Origin: Salipiger bermudensis HTCC2601
GTDB taxonomy: Bacteria; Pseudomonadota; Alphaproteobacteria; Rhodobacterales; Rhodobacteraceae
Assembly (NCBI RefSeq): GCF_000153725.1
Contig: NZ_DS022278.1
Location: 39,798 to 103,797, forward strand
Length of the DNA stretch: 64,000 bases
Reading direction: 5' to 3'
Position numbers and translations under genes: made by a program. Positions 51,552-59,924 of this stretch are shown here, one piece after another; the first letter of the stretch is position 1; each line of letters starts with the position of its first letter. The notes beneath the pieces were generated by a model. It ran no database searches. It worked only from the letters and a program-made list of their open reading frames with translations, and was not told the origin of the DNA.

Positions 51552-51893
51552 TTCCCGAGGGTCCGGCACGGCGCAGGTGCGCCTCCGGGCCTACTAGCGC
51601 CCCCGTGACCGGGGATAGTCAGTCGGCTAAAAGTCGCTTCGGACAGTCTGCTTCTACTAGGTTCGGGAAGCCTTTTCGTCGACCATCCCCATATGCTGGA
51701 AACAGCGATCACCCCCCCATGGTGAGCGCTGGCTACATGGCGATCGTCTATCCCGAACAGGCTGCTGGCGTTGTGCGCTGCCCTTCCGAGCATGACGCTG
51801 CATAGCACGGTAACCGACGCGCCAAGCCAGGCCCTGATGATCTTGATCCCAAGGCTGCATTTGGCCCTTTGGCAACCAAAAGGGATGTCACTG
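51552..51893. other. Non-coding gap between plasmid backbone and iron/flavin island
   Basis: About 340 bp without a supported gene or clear repeat. It separates the plus-strand backbone genes from the minus-strand histidine kinase. Confidence 0.5.
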
Positions 51894-53231
51894 TCACTCG
51901 CGGTCGTCTATCGGCAACCTGAGCGATACTTGAAAACCTGTGGTCCGGCCCGGCCGCGGCGATTGAAGGACAAGGTGGCTACCGATCCGCTCTGTTATTG
52001 CCGCGACGATGGCAAGACCAAGGCCGCTGCCGTCGGCGTTGGCAGTTGCCCGCTCGAAACGCGCTGTCAGCCGGTCGAGCGTTTCGCCCGGCACGACAGG
52101 GCCGTCATTTGCCACGGTGAACTGGCCAGATGCGGTCAGAGTGACTTCGGCCGGGCTACTCTGTCCCCCATGACGAAGAGCGTTTTCCACTAAGTTCCGG
52201 CACAGGATGGCGAAGGCGTCGGGATCAAGATCTGACATGACAGCCTTGTCGGGGAGGTTCAGCCTGATACGGTCTGGCGTGCCCGTGCGGCCAATATCAT
52301 CCACCACAATCCTCGCAACGCCCCTCAGATCCGAGCTTTTGTCCATCCTCAATCGCCCACCTTCTGCCCGTGCAAGTTGCATCATGCGTTCTGTGCGTCG
52401 CGTCAGCCTTTTCAGCGTCTCCTCGATGTCGGTCGCACGTTGTGCAGCCGCTCGGTCCTTGGTTTCCGACCTGAGCCTCTGCGCCTGCGCGATCGCTCCT
52501 GCGAGTGGTGTGCGTAACTCGTGAGCGGCATTCGCGGCGAAGCTTCGCTCGGCCTCGAACGCCTCGCGCAATCTGGCCAGCAGGCTGTTCAGCGTATCAG
52601 CCAGCGGGCCGATTTCGGTTGGAAGCCCCTCGTGAGGAACCTGTGAAAGGTCGCGAGCGCCACGTGCTTCCAGCCGCGCGCGGAACCGGCGCAGAGGATC
52701 AAGGCTGAAGCGAACTGCCAGAATGATCGCGATCAAGGCCACTGGAAGCACGATCAGCAAGGGCAGGCCGAGACCCATCTGTATTTCGCGAGCCACCGAC
52801 ATGCGATGGGCCAGCGGCTCGGCCACGGTGATGCGGATCGTGCCCTGAAGCGCCGCATCGCTGTAGAGACGGTGCGTCGCGGTCTGGCGAAACCCGGGCC
52901 CGTCATAGGAGGGGAATACGGTCGGGTCCGCCGCATGCGATTGCAGCAGGACGCGGCCTTCGGCATCCCGTACGAGATAGGTGAAGAACTCGTCATGCTC
53001 ACGGATCGGGGCGAGCCGCTGGGTCACACCCTGATCTTCCCGCCCGACGATGTCGGTTACTGCCAGCGGCAGGATTCGCTCCGCAGTCTCACGGAGCGCG
53101 CTGTCGAAGACCTCGTCCATTTCGGCCCGGACGATGACAGCCGTCACCGTCGCTGCGAGAAGCCACAGCACCGTCAGCACCAGGCCCACGGATAGGCCGA
53201 GCCGCGCCTGAAGGCTGGCGGGCCACTTCAT
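51894..53231 (-). CDS. Sensor histidine kinase
   Basis: A 445-aa membrane kinase. TM1 lies around residues 12-33 (LSVGLVLTVLWLLAATVTAV), a periplasmic sensor around 35-150, and TM2 around 152-172 (LPLLIVLPVALIAIILAV). A HAMP linker follows. The phosphoaccepting His is in AANAAHELRTPL (about residue 237). The ATPase N box (NLVENALRHGG) and G2 box (GSGLGLAIV) are present. The start is the ATG at 53231, overlapping the response regulator by 4 bp; the longer frame is a shadow. It probably senses iron, oxidation or flavin status and controls the facing module. Confidence 0.9.
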   Translation of the reverse strand: MKWPASLQARLGLSVGLVLTVLWLLAATVTAVIVRAEMDEVFDSALRETAERILPLAVTDIVGREDQGVTQRLAPIREHDEFFTYLVRDAEGRVLLQSHAADPTVFPSYDGPGFRQTATHRLYSDAALQGTIRITVAEPLAHRMSVAREIQMGLGLPLLIVLPVALIAIILAVRFSLDPLRRFRARLEARGARDLSQVPHEGLPTEIGPLADTLNSLLARLREAFEAERSFAANAAHELRTPLAGAIAQAQRLRSETKDRAAAQRATDIEETLKRLTRRTERMMQLARAEGGRLRMDKSSDLRGVARIVVDDIGRTGTPDRIRLNLPDKAVMSDLDPDAFAILCRNLVENALRHGGQSSPAEVTLTASGQFTVANDGPVVPGETLDRLTARFERATANADGSGLGLAIVAAITERIGSHLVLQSPRPGRTTGFQVSLRLPIDDRE

Positions 53232-53887
53232 GGCCTGCCCAGGCGGTAGCCCATGCCGCGCTCGGTTTCGATGGTTGCGCTCCCCAGTTTCTTCCGCAGG
53301 CGGCTGACATGGACCTCGATGGTGTTGCTCTCGACCTCGGCGTCGAAGGCGTAGAGCTTCTCCTCCAACTGCGCCTTGGACAGGAGCTGCCCGGGACGCG
53401 CGAGGAACGCTTCGAAGAGCGCCCATTCCCGCGCTGTCAGCGGCACATGTCTGCCATCCCGATGGACGCTGCGCGCGGCAAGGTCGATGTCGAGCGGTCC
53501 GTGGGTCAGGATCGGGTTGGGGTTTCCGCTGTAGCGCCGCGCGACCGATCCGATCCGCGCCGACAGTTCCGACAGGTCGAAAGGCTTCACAAGATAGTCG
53601 TCAGCGCCTGCATTAAGCCCGTCGATCCGATCGGACACCTGGTCGAGTGCGGTAAGAATGATGACCGGAGTCACGTCGCCCCGCGTGCGCAAGCCCTTGA
53701 GAAACCCTATACCGCGCCCGTCCGGCAGCATCAGGTCGAGCAGGATCAAGTCGTAGGACGTAGCAGCCATGGCATCGCGCGCCGCATCCAACCGCGTAAC
53801 CCAATCCACTGACTGGCCATCGGCTGCGATCTGGTCGCGGACGGCAGCGCCGAGAGTCGTGTCATCTTCGATCAGCAATATGCGCAT
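53228..53887 (-). CDS. OmpR-family response regulator
   Basis: A 219-aa regulator of the QseB/TctD/PmrA-like type. The receiver has acidic pocket IEDDTTLG, phosphoacceptor Asp51 in LLDLMLPDGRG, and the Lys in DYLVKPFDLSEL. The C-terminal winged HTH (LTAREWALFEAFLARPGQLL, then NTIEVHVSRLRKKLG) is complete. It is translationally coupled to the kinase. It is divergent from the PepSY gene, with a GCTGACACGAAGCTGAAGCC direct-repeat site in the 145-bp gap. Confidence 0.92.
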   Translation of the reverse strand: MRILLIEDDTTLGAAVRDQIAADGQSVDWVTRLDAARDAMAATSYDLILLDLMLPDGRGIGFLKGLRTRGDVTPVIILTALDQVSDRIDGLNAGADDYLVKPFDLSELSARIGSVARRYSGNPNPILTHGPLDIDLAARSVHRDGRHVPLTAREWALFEAFLARPGQLLSKAQLEEKLYAFDAEVESNTIEVHVSRLRKKLGSATIETERGMGYRLGRP

Positions 53888-53930
53888 GGTCGTACCCGTC
53901 CTTGTCTAATGTCCCTCCATGATCCGTCTG

Positions 53931-53950
53931 GCTGACACGAAGCTGAAGCC
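53931..53950 (+). promoter_or_regulatory. Probable response-regulator binding site, first operon
   Basis: GCTGACACGAAGCTGAAGCC holds two GCTGA-type repeats 11 bp apart, the spacing OmpR-family dimers use. A TCAGCTTCG at 53978-53986 is complementary to CGAAGCTGA at 53938-53946. A matching element is at 55781-55800. Confidence 0.6.
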
Positions 53951-54032
53951 TGTGGGTCGCGCCCGTTCAGGCTGCCGTCAGCTTCGCAGCGCATGAAGTG
54001 CATCAAGAGGCGAGCCACTAGGAGTGTGCCCC

Positions 54033-54350
54033 ATGAAGAAGACATTGACAATTATCGGCTTTCTCGCGGTCTTCCCGGCCGGCGCGGCGCTGGCTGACGA
54101 CGACTGCTTCGTCCCGATGGCTGATTGGCAGCCGCGCGATGCGGTTGCCCGTCTTGCCGAGGAAAATGGCTGGGCGGTTCGCCGCATCAAGATCGACGAT
54201 GGCTGCTACGAAATTGACGGCCGGGATGCCCAGGGGCGTGCGATCGAGGTGACGGTCCACCCGGCCACGCTGGAAGTAATCGAGTTCGAGTTTGAGGACG
54301 ACGATGATGATCGTCGCGACCGCGATCACGAGAGACACGACGATGACTGA
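54033..54350 (+). CDS. Periplasmic PepSY-domain protein
   Basis: A 105-aa secreted protein. MKKTLTIIGFLAVFPAGAAL is a signal peptide with cleavage near ALA-DD. A short PepSY-like domain follows (VARLAEENGWAVRRIKIDDG, then CYEIDGRDAQGRAIEVTVH), with a very acidic tail of Asp/Glu/Arg/His. PepSY domains bind peptides, metals or redox partners. The start at 54033 is chosen for the signal peptide. The stop overlaps the flavocytochrome start by 8 bp. Confidence 0.8.
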   Translation: MKKTLTIIGFLAVFPAGAALADDDCFVPMADWQPRDAVARLAEENGWAVRRIKIDDGCYEIDGRDAQGRAIEVTVHPATLEVIEFEFEDDDDDRRDRDHERHDDD

Positions 54351-55692
54351 TACGGCGCATCGTGATGGTAATGTCTCCGCGCCGGGCTTTCCCCCACTCC
54401 TTCGGCTTTCCCTCAACTCTACTCTGGCTCTGACGGGCCCGGTGCTGGTGGCGCTGCCATGCCTGCTGGCGGCTCTGCTCGGGTTGAACACCTATGCGCC
54501 TTATGGTGCGGACGCAGCATTTGGTATTGCCGTCGGGGCCGCGGCGGTTGTCGCGATGGCGCAGACCTTGATCCTCGCCGCACGGCCCCCACTGGTGGAA
54601 CAATTGTTCGGCGGTCTCGATCGCATGTACCGGGTGCACAAATGGCTCGGCATTTCCGCAATGGTCCTCATGATCCTGCACCAACAGATAGAGCCGGATT
54701 TCGAGCGTTTGGTGCGTGAAACCTCCCTAGGGGAACTGGGTGAAGAGGCAGGCGAACTCGCCTTCAACGCGCTTCTCGCCCTGGTTGCTGTCAGCTGGTT
54801 CAGGAGATTGCCCTTCATCGGGCTCGAGATTCCCTATCAGCTCTGGCGGTTTAGCCATCGTTTCATGGGAGCTCTTTTTGCTATCGTGGTGTTTCACCAG
54901 TTCTTTGTCGATGTGCCTGCTGGGGTGGACCCGACATTCATGTTGGTGCTGAATTCCTTCGGCATTGCCGGAGTTGTCGCCTGGATCTTCACCGAGTTGC
55001 TCGCTCCGCACCTACGGCGTAGAGACTTCACTGTCAGCCAGATCAGCCAGACCGGTGACACGACCACCTTGATGCTCACTCCCAAAGGCCGTGCCATGCG
55101 GTGGCGGCCCGGGCAATTCGCTTTCGTTCGAGCGCCGGAAGCTGGACTGTCCGAGCCGCACCCGTTCACGATCGCCAGTGCCCCGCGCCCTGATGGCTCC
55201 CTGACGTTCTCCATCCGGGCTCTGGGTGGGTGGACACGGAGCCTTCCGGCGACGTTGCGGACCGGAACGCGCGTGCAGGTCGAAGGCCCCTATGGGCGGT
55301 TCGATTTTCGCAAGGGCGGTGCGCGCCAGATCTGGCTGGCCGGCGGCATAGGTATCACGCCGTTCCTCGCCTGGGCGGAAAGCCTGACGGAGGCGGAAAG
55401 GCGCGACATTCACCTCGTCCACTGTGTTCGAACGCAAGACGAGGCGATCGGGTTGGAGACGCTGCGCGCTGCGGCCGCCCGCAATCCGAGTTTCAGTTTC
55501 GAGGTGGTCGTCACGGCGCGCGATGGCAGGCTCACGGCCGAGCGCCTGATCGGCGCGGTCCCTTTCGCGATCCGGCAAGCCGATTTGTGGTTCTGCGGCC
55601 CAACCGGTCTGAAGGACGGGATTCTCAAGGGCTTGAAAGCACAAGGCCAAACGCCTCGCCGTGTCCGCTTCGAGCAGTTCGAATTCGCCTGA
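54343..55692 (+). CDS. Ferric-reductase-like transmembrane flavocytochrome
   Basis: A 449-aa membrane oxidoreductase. About six N-terminal transmembrane helices carry likely haem His pairs (VHKWLGISAMVLMILHQ, then RFSHRFMGALFAIVVFHQFF). A ferredoxin-reductase-like cytoplasmic half has FAD binding (HPFTIASAP), NAD(P) binding (WLAGGIGITPFLAWA) and a CGPTGLKDGIL segment. It moves electrons from NAD(P)H across the membrane to ferric iron or another acceptor. The start at 54343 overlaps the PepSY gene by 8 bp. The transcript ends at the strong terminator at 55749. Confidence 0.87.
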   Translation: MTDTAHRDGNVSAPGFPPLLRLSLNSTLALTGPVLVALPCLLAALLGLNTYAPYGADAAFGIAVGAAAVVAMAQTLILAARPPLVEQLFGGLDRMYRVHKWLGISAMVLMILHQQIEPDFERLVRETSLGELGEEAGELAFNALLALVAVSWFRRLPFIGLEIPYQLWRFSHRFMGALFAIVVFHQFFVDVPAGVDPTFMLVLNSFGIAGVVAWIFTELLAPHLRRRDFTVSQISQTGDTTTLMLTPKGRAMRWRPGQFAFVRAPEAGLSEPHPFTIASAPRPDGSLTFSIRALGGWTRSLPATLRTGTRVQVEGPYGRFDFRKGGARQIWLAGGIGITPFLAWAESLTEAERRDIHLVHCVRTQDEAIGLETLRAAAARNPSFSFEVVVTARDGRLTAERLIGAVPFAIRQADLWFCGPTGLKDGILKGLKAQGQTPRRVRFEQFEFA

Positions 55693-55748
55693 CCGCGGGG
55701 CAGGGCGCATAGCCATGCCAGCCCTGTAGCCTGCGCTCGCATCTTTTT

Positions 55749-55780
55749 GGCCCCGCCATCATCGGCGGGGCCATTTTTTT
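55749..55780 (+). terminator. Strong intrinsic terminator
   Basis: GGCCCCGCC-ATCATC-GGCGGGGCC followed by ATTTTTTT. It ends the PepSY-flavocytochrome operon and separates it from the second operon. Confidence 0.9.
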
Positions 55781-55800
55781 CCTGACGGCAAGCTGAAGCA
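55781..55800 (+). promoter_or_regulatory. Probable response-regulator binding site, second operon
   Basis: CCTGACGGCAAGCTGAAGCA matches the site at 53931-53950 in most positions (CTGAC then AAGCTGAAGC). It lies about 75 bp before the Asp-rich gene, as the first site lies about 80 bp before the PepSY gene. Confidence 0.6.
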
Positions 55801-55875
55801 GGAATCGCTGGGGCGTCAGGAAGCCCTCAGGTCGACGCGCCAGATTGGTCTCATCAGACGAAAGGAGACCTTGCC

Positions 55876-56238
55876 ATGAAAAAGACCCTGACCCTTCTCG
55901 CAGCGACAACGGCGCTGACCGCCGCCATCGGCGTTCCTGCCTGGAGCGCGATGCAGGCCCCGGCCGACAGCATGCTTCGGCCCGTGGCCGCGCTCTTTGA
56001 CGACGCCTCACAAGACATGCCTCTCATTCTCGCAAGCGACGATGACGACCGCTGGCGGGACGGTTCGCGTCGCGGACACGACGATGACGAAGACGATGAT
56101 GATGATGACTGCGACGACGATGATGACGACGACGATTGTCGGGGCGGCGCCCGCAATCCCGCGCCCGCTGGAACGGTCGCTCCTCCTCAGAACGGCCTCT
56201 TCGGAAATGGCGCCCCTCCGCAGGTTCAGGTGAACTGA
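55876..56238 (+). CDS. Secreted Asp-rich acidic protein
   Basis: A 120-aa protein. MKKTLTLLAATTALTAAIG is a signal peptide. From about residue 55 to 90 most residues are Asp, with two Cys spaced among them (DDDDCDDDDDDDDC) and some Arg/His, then a Pro/Ala-rich tail. Such clusters bind divalent or ferric metal; the Cys pair could form a disulphide or bind metal. It heads the second operon, so it may be a periplasmic iron buffer or scavenger. I know no named family for it. Confidence 0.7.
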   Translation: MKKTLTLLAATTALTAAIGVPAWSAMQAPADSMLRPVAALFDDASQDMPLILASDDDDRWRDGSRRGHDDDEDDDDDDCDDDDDDDDCRGGARNPAPAGTVAPPQNGLFGNGAPPQVQVN

Positions 56239-56273
56239 ACAGCTCCGAAGCACCCTGAACAAGGATCATTCCC

Positions 56274-56744
56274 ATGAAATCACTTCTCGCAACGCTCGCG
56301 CTTACCACGGCGCTGACGCTTCCCGGCCTCGCCATGGCGCGGCCGGTGACGCTGACCACCACCCTCAACAATTATGGCGGTGACGGAGCCTATCTTGCAC
56401 TTTACGTCACCGACGCCTCGGGCGCCTATGTCGGCAGTCTCTGGATGGCTGGTGGCAAGTCCAAATACTACGAGCATCTGAGCGACTGGTACCGTGCCAC
56501 GGGCGGCGATACTGCGCAGGTCAACGGCATTACCGGGGCCAGCGTCGGCGCGGGCCGCAGTCTTGAGATCACGCTTGATCTGGCTGATGCGCTGTTCGAT
56601 GCGGGCTACACGCTCCACATCGACGCGGCCGTCGAGGACATGCGCGACAGTCCGAACGAGGTGGCGGTGCCGCTCACGACCGACGGCGCGGGCACGCCGG
56701 TGCGCGGGCGCCGGTACGTCGCCAGCTTCGCCTACGACATGTGA
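56274..56744 (+). CDS. DUF2271-like periplasmic protein
   Basis: A 156-aa secreted protein with signal peptide MKSLLATLALTTALTLPGLA. The mature part is beta-rich (VTLTTTLNNYGGDGAYLALY, GSLWMAGGKSKYYEHLSDWY). This matches DUF2271-type proteins, which are often encoded with PepSY-TM reductases and ApbE. It could be an FMN-bearing or redox partner in the periplasm. It lies 36 bp after the Asp-rich gene. Confidence 0.7.
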   Translation: MKSLLATLALTTALTLPGLAMARPVTLTTTLNNYGGDGAYLALYVTDASGAYVGSLWMAGGKSKYYEHLSDWYRATGGDTAQVNGITGASVGAGRSLEITLDLADALFDAGYTLHIDAAVEDMRDSPNEVAVPLTTDGAGTPVRGRRYVASFAYDM

Positions 56745-56755
56745 GGGGCAGGGCC

Positions 56756-58963
56756 ATGATCCGTGCACTCCATCGCTGGCCGGGTCTTCTGGCCCTCGCG
56801 CTCGTCACGATCCTCGCGTTGAGTGGCGCGGCACTGTCGGTCTTCCCCGCGGCCGAGCGCATCGCCGCGCCGCAGCCGGAGACCGGGCTCACGGTTGCCG
56901 GACTCGCGGACCGCATCCAGACAGTCTATCCGGGCGTCGAGCAGATCCGCCGATCACCCTCGGGCCGGATCACTGCCTACTGGTTCGATCAGGGCGCGCC
57001 GGGTGCCGCCGTGATCGACCCGGCGACGGGTGAGGGCGTGGCCTCGGCCGACCCGAACCAGGCCGAACGTTGGCTCACCAACCTGCACCGCTCGCTGTTC
57101 CTCGGGGACGGCGGGCGCATCGCCATGGCGGCAGGGGCTGCCGCGATGCTGGTCCTCTCGCTCTCCGGTGCGGCGCTGGTCGCTCGGCGGACGGGCGGCT
57201 GGCGGCACTGGTTCGCGCGCCTGCGCGGACCGCTCGCCGGGCGGCTGCACGTCGAGATCGCGCGGATTGCCGTCGTCGGCCTTGTCCTGTCCTCCACGAC
57301 CGCCCTCTGGATGACGGCCTCCACCTTCGATCTTCTGCCGGACGGGGGCGCCATCCCGGCAATGCCGACCGAGGTCAGTGGAGCGACGGGGTTCGCTCCG
57401 GGCCAGATGGCCACGCTGCGGCAGACGCCCATCGCCGAGTTGCGGGAATTGAGCTTTCCCTATCCCGGCGATGCGACCGATGTCTTCACGCTCAAGACCG
57501 ACCGCGGGACAGGCTATCTCGATCAGGGCACCGGGGCGCTGCTGGCCTGGGCCGACCTGACCGGGTGGGAACGCGTTTCGGAAACCATCTACATGCTGCA
57601 CACCGGACAGGGGGCGGCGACGCTCGGCCTTGTGCTCGGGCTCATGGCGCTCGGCGTGCCGGCGATGGGCGCGACCGGCGTGCTGGTCTGGCTCGCCGGC
57701 CTGCGCGGTCGGCCGCGGATCCGGGGCAACCAGCCCGCGGGGCGCGCCGAGACGATCCTGCTCGTCGGCAGCGAGGGCGGCAGCACATGGGGCTTCGCCG
57801 CGACGCTTCACGCCGCCCTGACGCAAGCCGGGCAGAGCGTCCATGTCGGCCCGATGTCGGGCTTCGCCCCCGAAAGCTACGCCAACGCCCAGCGGATCAT
57901 CCTGCTCGCCGCGACCTATGGCGACGGGGCCGCGCCTGCCTCGGCCAAGGGCTTTCTCGACCGGCTCAACGCGTGCGACCGGGCGGCGGACATCCCTATT
58001 GCGGTGCTCGGCTTCGGCGATAGAAGCTTTCCGGCCTATTGCGCCTACGCGGAGTCCGTCGCAACTGCGGCAGAGGCGAAGGGCTGGCCCGAACTGCTGG
58101 CTTTCGACACAATCGACCGCCAGTCGCCGCAGGATTTCGCGCGCTGGGGCCGGGCGCTCGGAGACGCTCTCGGGATCGAACTCGAACTGTCGCACCGGCC
58201 TGTCCAGCCGCAAACGACCACGCTGACCCTCGTCTCGCGGCGCGACTACGGCGCCGAGGTGCAGGCCCCGACGGCGATCCTCCGCTTCGCGCTTCCCCGC
58301 GTTGCGCTCTGGCAACGGTTGCTCGGGGGCGGGTTCGCACGGTTCCAGACGGGTGACCTGATCGGCATTCTGCCCGAAGGCGGGACCGTCCCGCGGCTCT
58401 ATTCGCTCGCCTCTGGGCGCCGCGACGGCTTCATCGAGATCGTGGTCAAGAAGCATCCCGGCGGGCTCTGCTCGGGTCAGCTCACAGCGCTGGAACCTGG
58501 CGACACGGTGAGCGCCTTCCTGCGCCCCAACCCCGGCTTCCGTCCGGGCCGAAGCCGGGCGCCCCTGATCCTGATCGGCGCGGGGACCGGCATCGGGCCG
58601 CTAGCGGGCTTTGTGCGCGGCAATACGCGCCGCAGGCCGATCCACCTGTTCTTCGGCATGCGCCATCCCGACAGCGATTTCTTCTACGGCGAGGAGTTCC
58701 CCGGATGGCAGGACGAAGGGCGTGTAAGCCGGCTGGTCACGGCCGTCTCGCGCGGGGCGCGTCCCCATTACGTCCAGGACGCGCTGCGCAGCGAGGCCAC
58801 TCAGGTCGCGGAGCTCATCCGCAATGGGGCGCGCGTGATGGTCTGCGGCGGACGAGACATGGCCGCCGGCGTGGCCGAGGCGCTGGCCGAGATCCTCGCG
58901 CCGGCCGGGCTGACACCAGCAGTCCTGAAGGCGGAGGGGCGGTATGTCGAAGATGTCTACTGA
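56756..58963 (+). CDS. PepSY-TM/flavodoxin/CPR-type fusion oxidoreductase
   Basis: A 735-aa protein. Residues 1 to about 330 are a PepSY-associated membrane domain with several helices and candidate haem His residues (LHRWPGLLALALVTILALSG, NLHRSLFLGDGG, LHTGQG). Next is a flavodoxin domain (LLVGSEGGSTWGFAATLHAA, ATYGDGAAPASAKGFLDRL). A CysJ/cytochrome-P450-reductase-like end has FAD (PRLYSLASGRRDG), NADPH (LIGAGTGIGPLAGFVRG) and C-terminal YVEDVY. It probably carries NADPH electrons through FAD and FMN to haem and on to the periplasm. The ATG at 56756 is chosen; a GTG upstream at 56741 is less likely. Confidence 0.85.
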   Translation: MIRALHRWPGLLALALVTILALSGAALSVFPAAERIAAPQPETGLTVAGLADRIQTVYPGVEQIRRSPSGRITAYWFDQGAPGAAVIDPATGEGVASADPNQAERWLTNLHRSLFLGDGGRIAMAAGAAAMLVLSLSGAALVARRTGGWRHWFARLRGPLAGRLHVEIARIAVVGLVLSSTTALWMTASTFDLLPDGGAIPAMPTEVSGATGFAPGQMATLRQTPIAELRELSFPYPGDATDVFTLKTDRGTGYLDQGTGALLAWADLTGWERVSETIYMLHTGQGAATLGLVLGLMALGVPAMGATGVLVWLAGLRGRPRIRGNQPAGRAETILLVGSEGGSTWGFAATLHAALTQAGQSVHVGPMSGFAPESYANAQRIILLAATYGDGAAPASAKGFLDRLNACDRAADIPIAVLGFGDRSFPAYCAYAESVATAAEAKGWPELLAFDTIDRQSPQDFARWGRALGDALGIELELSHRPVQPQTTTLTLVSRRDYGAEVQAPTAILRFALPRVALWQRLLGGGFARFQTGDLIGILPEGGTVPRLYSLASGRRDGFIEIVVKKHPGGLCSGQLTALEPGDTVSAFLRPNPGFRPGRSRAPLILIGAGTGIGPLAGFVRGNTRRRPIHLFFGMRHPDSDFFYGEEFPGWQDEGRVSRLVTAVSRGARPHYVQDALRSEATQVAELIRNGARVMVCGGRDMAAGVAEALAEILAPAGLTPAVLKAEGRYVEDVY

Positions 58964-59924
58964 GCGGGCGCGCATCGCGCTGAACGGGCCGACGATGGGC
59001 ACGAGGTGGTCGGCGCTGTTATTCGCGGACCCCGGTTTCGACCCGGGGCCGGTCCGCTCGGCATTGCAGGCGGCCGTGGATGAGGTGGACGGACAGATGT
59101 CGACCTGGAAGCCGGACAGCGACCTTATGCGGCTCAACGCGGCACCGATCGGTGAATGGATCGCTGTTCCTGCACGATTGCTCGAGGTGCTACGCCTCGG
59201 CCTGGAAATTGGCCGCGCCTCTGGTGGAGCCTTCGACATCGGCATGGGCGACGCGGTGATGGCCTGGGGCTTCGGACCGGAGGCCGCCGCGCCGGATGGC
59301 ATCCGCACCGCGATGGCCGCCTCGCGCCGCCCGGCGCATGACGTGCTCGAGATCAACGGCGAACACGTGCGCAAGGCCGCACCCATCGCGCTGGACCTGA
59401 ATGGCATCGCCAAGGGCTACGGCGTGGATCGACTGGCCGAAATCCTCCGCAATCAAGGCATATCCGACGGACTCGTCGGGATCGATGGCGAGATGCGTGC
59501 AATGGGCCTCAGGCCGGACGGTGAAGCCTGGACCATCGCGGTCGAGGCGCCGGACGCCGAGCGCCGGACGCCGCATTCGATCCTCGCGCTTCAGGATGCC
59601 GCCGTCGCGACCTCGGGCGACTACCGTCACTGGGTCGAGGTGCAGGGGCGCCGCCTGTCGCACACGATGGACCCGAGGCGGGGAGCGCCGCTGATCGCGT
59701 CGCCGGCCTCCATCACGGTCGTGGCCCGCAGCTGTGCAGAGGCAGATGCCTGGGCGACGGCCCTCATGGTGCTTGGGCCGGTCAAAGGCGCGACGCTCGC
59801 AAAACAAAGCGGCCTCGACGCCCTGTTCCTCTTGCGCGATGATGTTGTCAACGTAAGGGGCGTGGGAGTCGGACGACTATTTTCCGAAGAGCCAGCGGCA
59901 ATCGCCTCAGCCGAGGGGAGATGA
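58944..59924 (+). CDS. apbE: FAD:protein FMN transferase ApbE
   Basis: A 326-aa ApbE. Motifs are NGPTMGTRWSALLF, DGQMSTWKPDSDLMRLN, LDLNGIAKGYGVDRLAEIL, GDYRHWVEVQGRRLSHTMDP and a C-terminal EADAWATALMVLG. It attaches FMN covalently to Thr/Ser in target proteins. No signal peptide is evident at the start used, so it may act in the cytoplasm or be exported by another route. It overlaps the reductase by 20 bp, so a target in this operon is likely. Confidence 0.88.
   Translation: MSKMSTERARIALNGPTMGTRWSALLFADPGFDPGPVRSALQAAVDEVDGQMSTWKPDSDLMRLNAAPIGEWIAVPARLLEVLRLGLEIGRASGGAFDIGMGDAVMAWGFGPEAAAPDGIRTAMAASRRPAHDVLEINGEHVRKAAPIALDLNGIAKGYGVDRLAEILRNQGISDGLVGIDGEMRAMGLRPDGEAWTIAVEAPDAERRTPHSILALQDAAVATSGDYRHWVEVQGRRLSHTMDPRRGAPLIASPASITVVARSCAEADAWATALMVLGPVKGATLAKQSGLDALFLLRDDVVNVRGVGVGRLFSEEPAAIASAEGR

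Noticed and set aside
56954-58456. 500-aa minus-strand frame opposite the flavodoxin/CPR fusion
   Set aside because: It is Arg/Gly/Pro-rich antisense of a gene with clear FMN, FAD and NADPH motifs.
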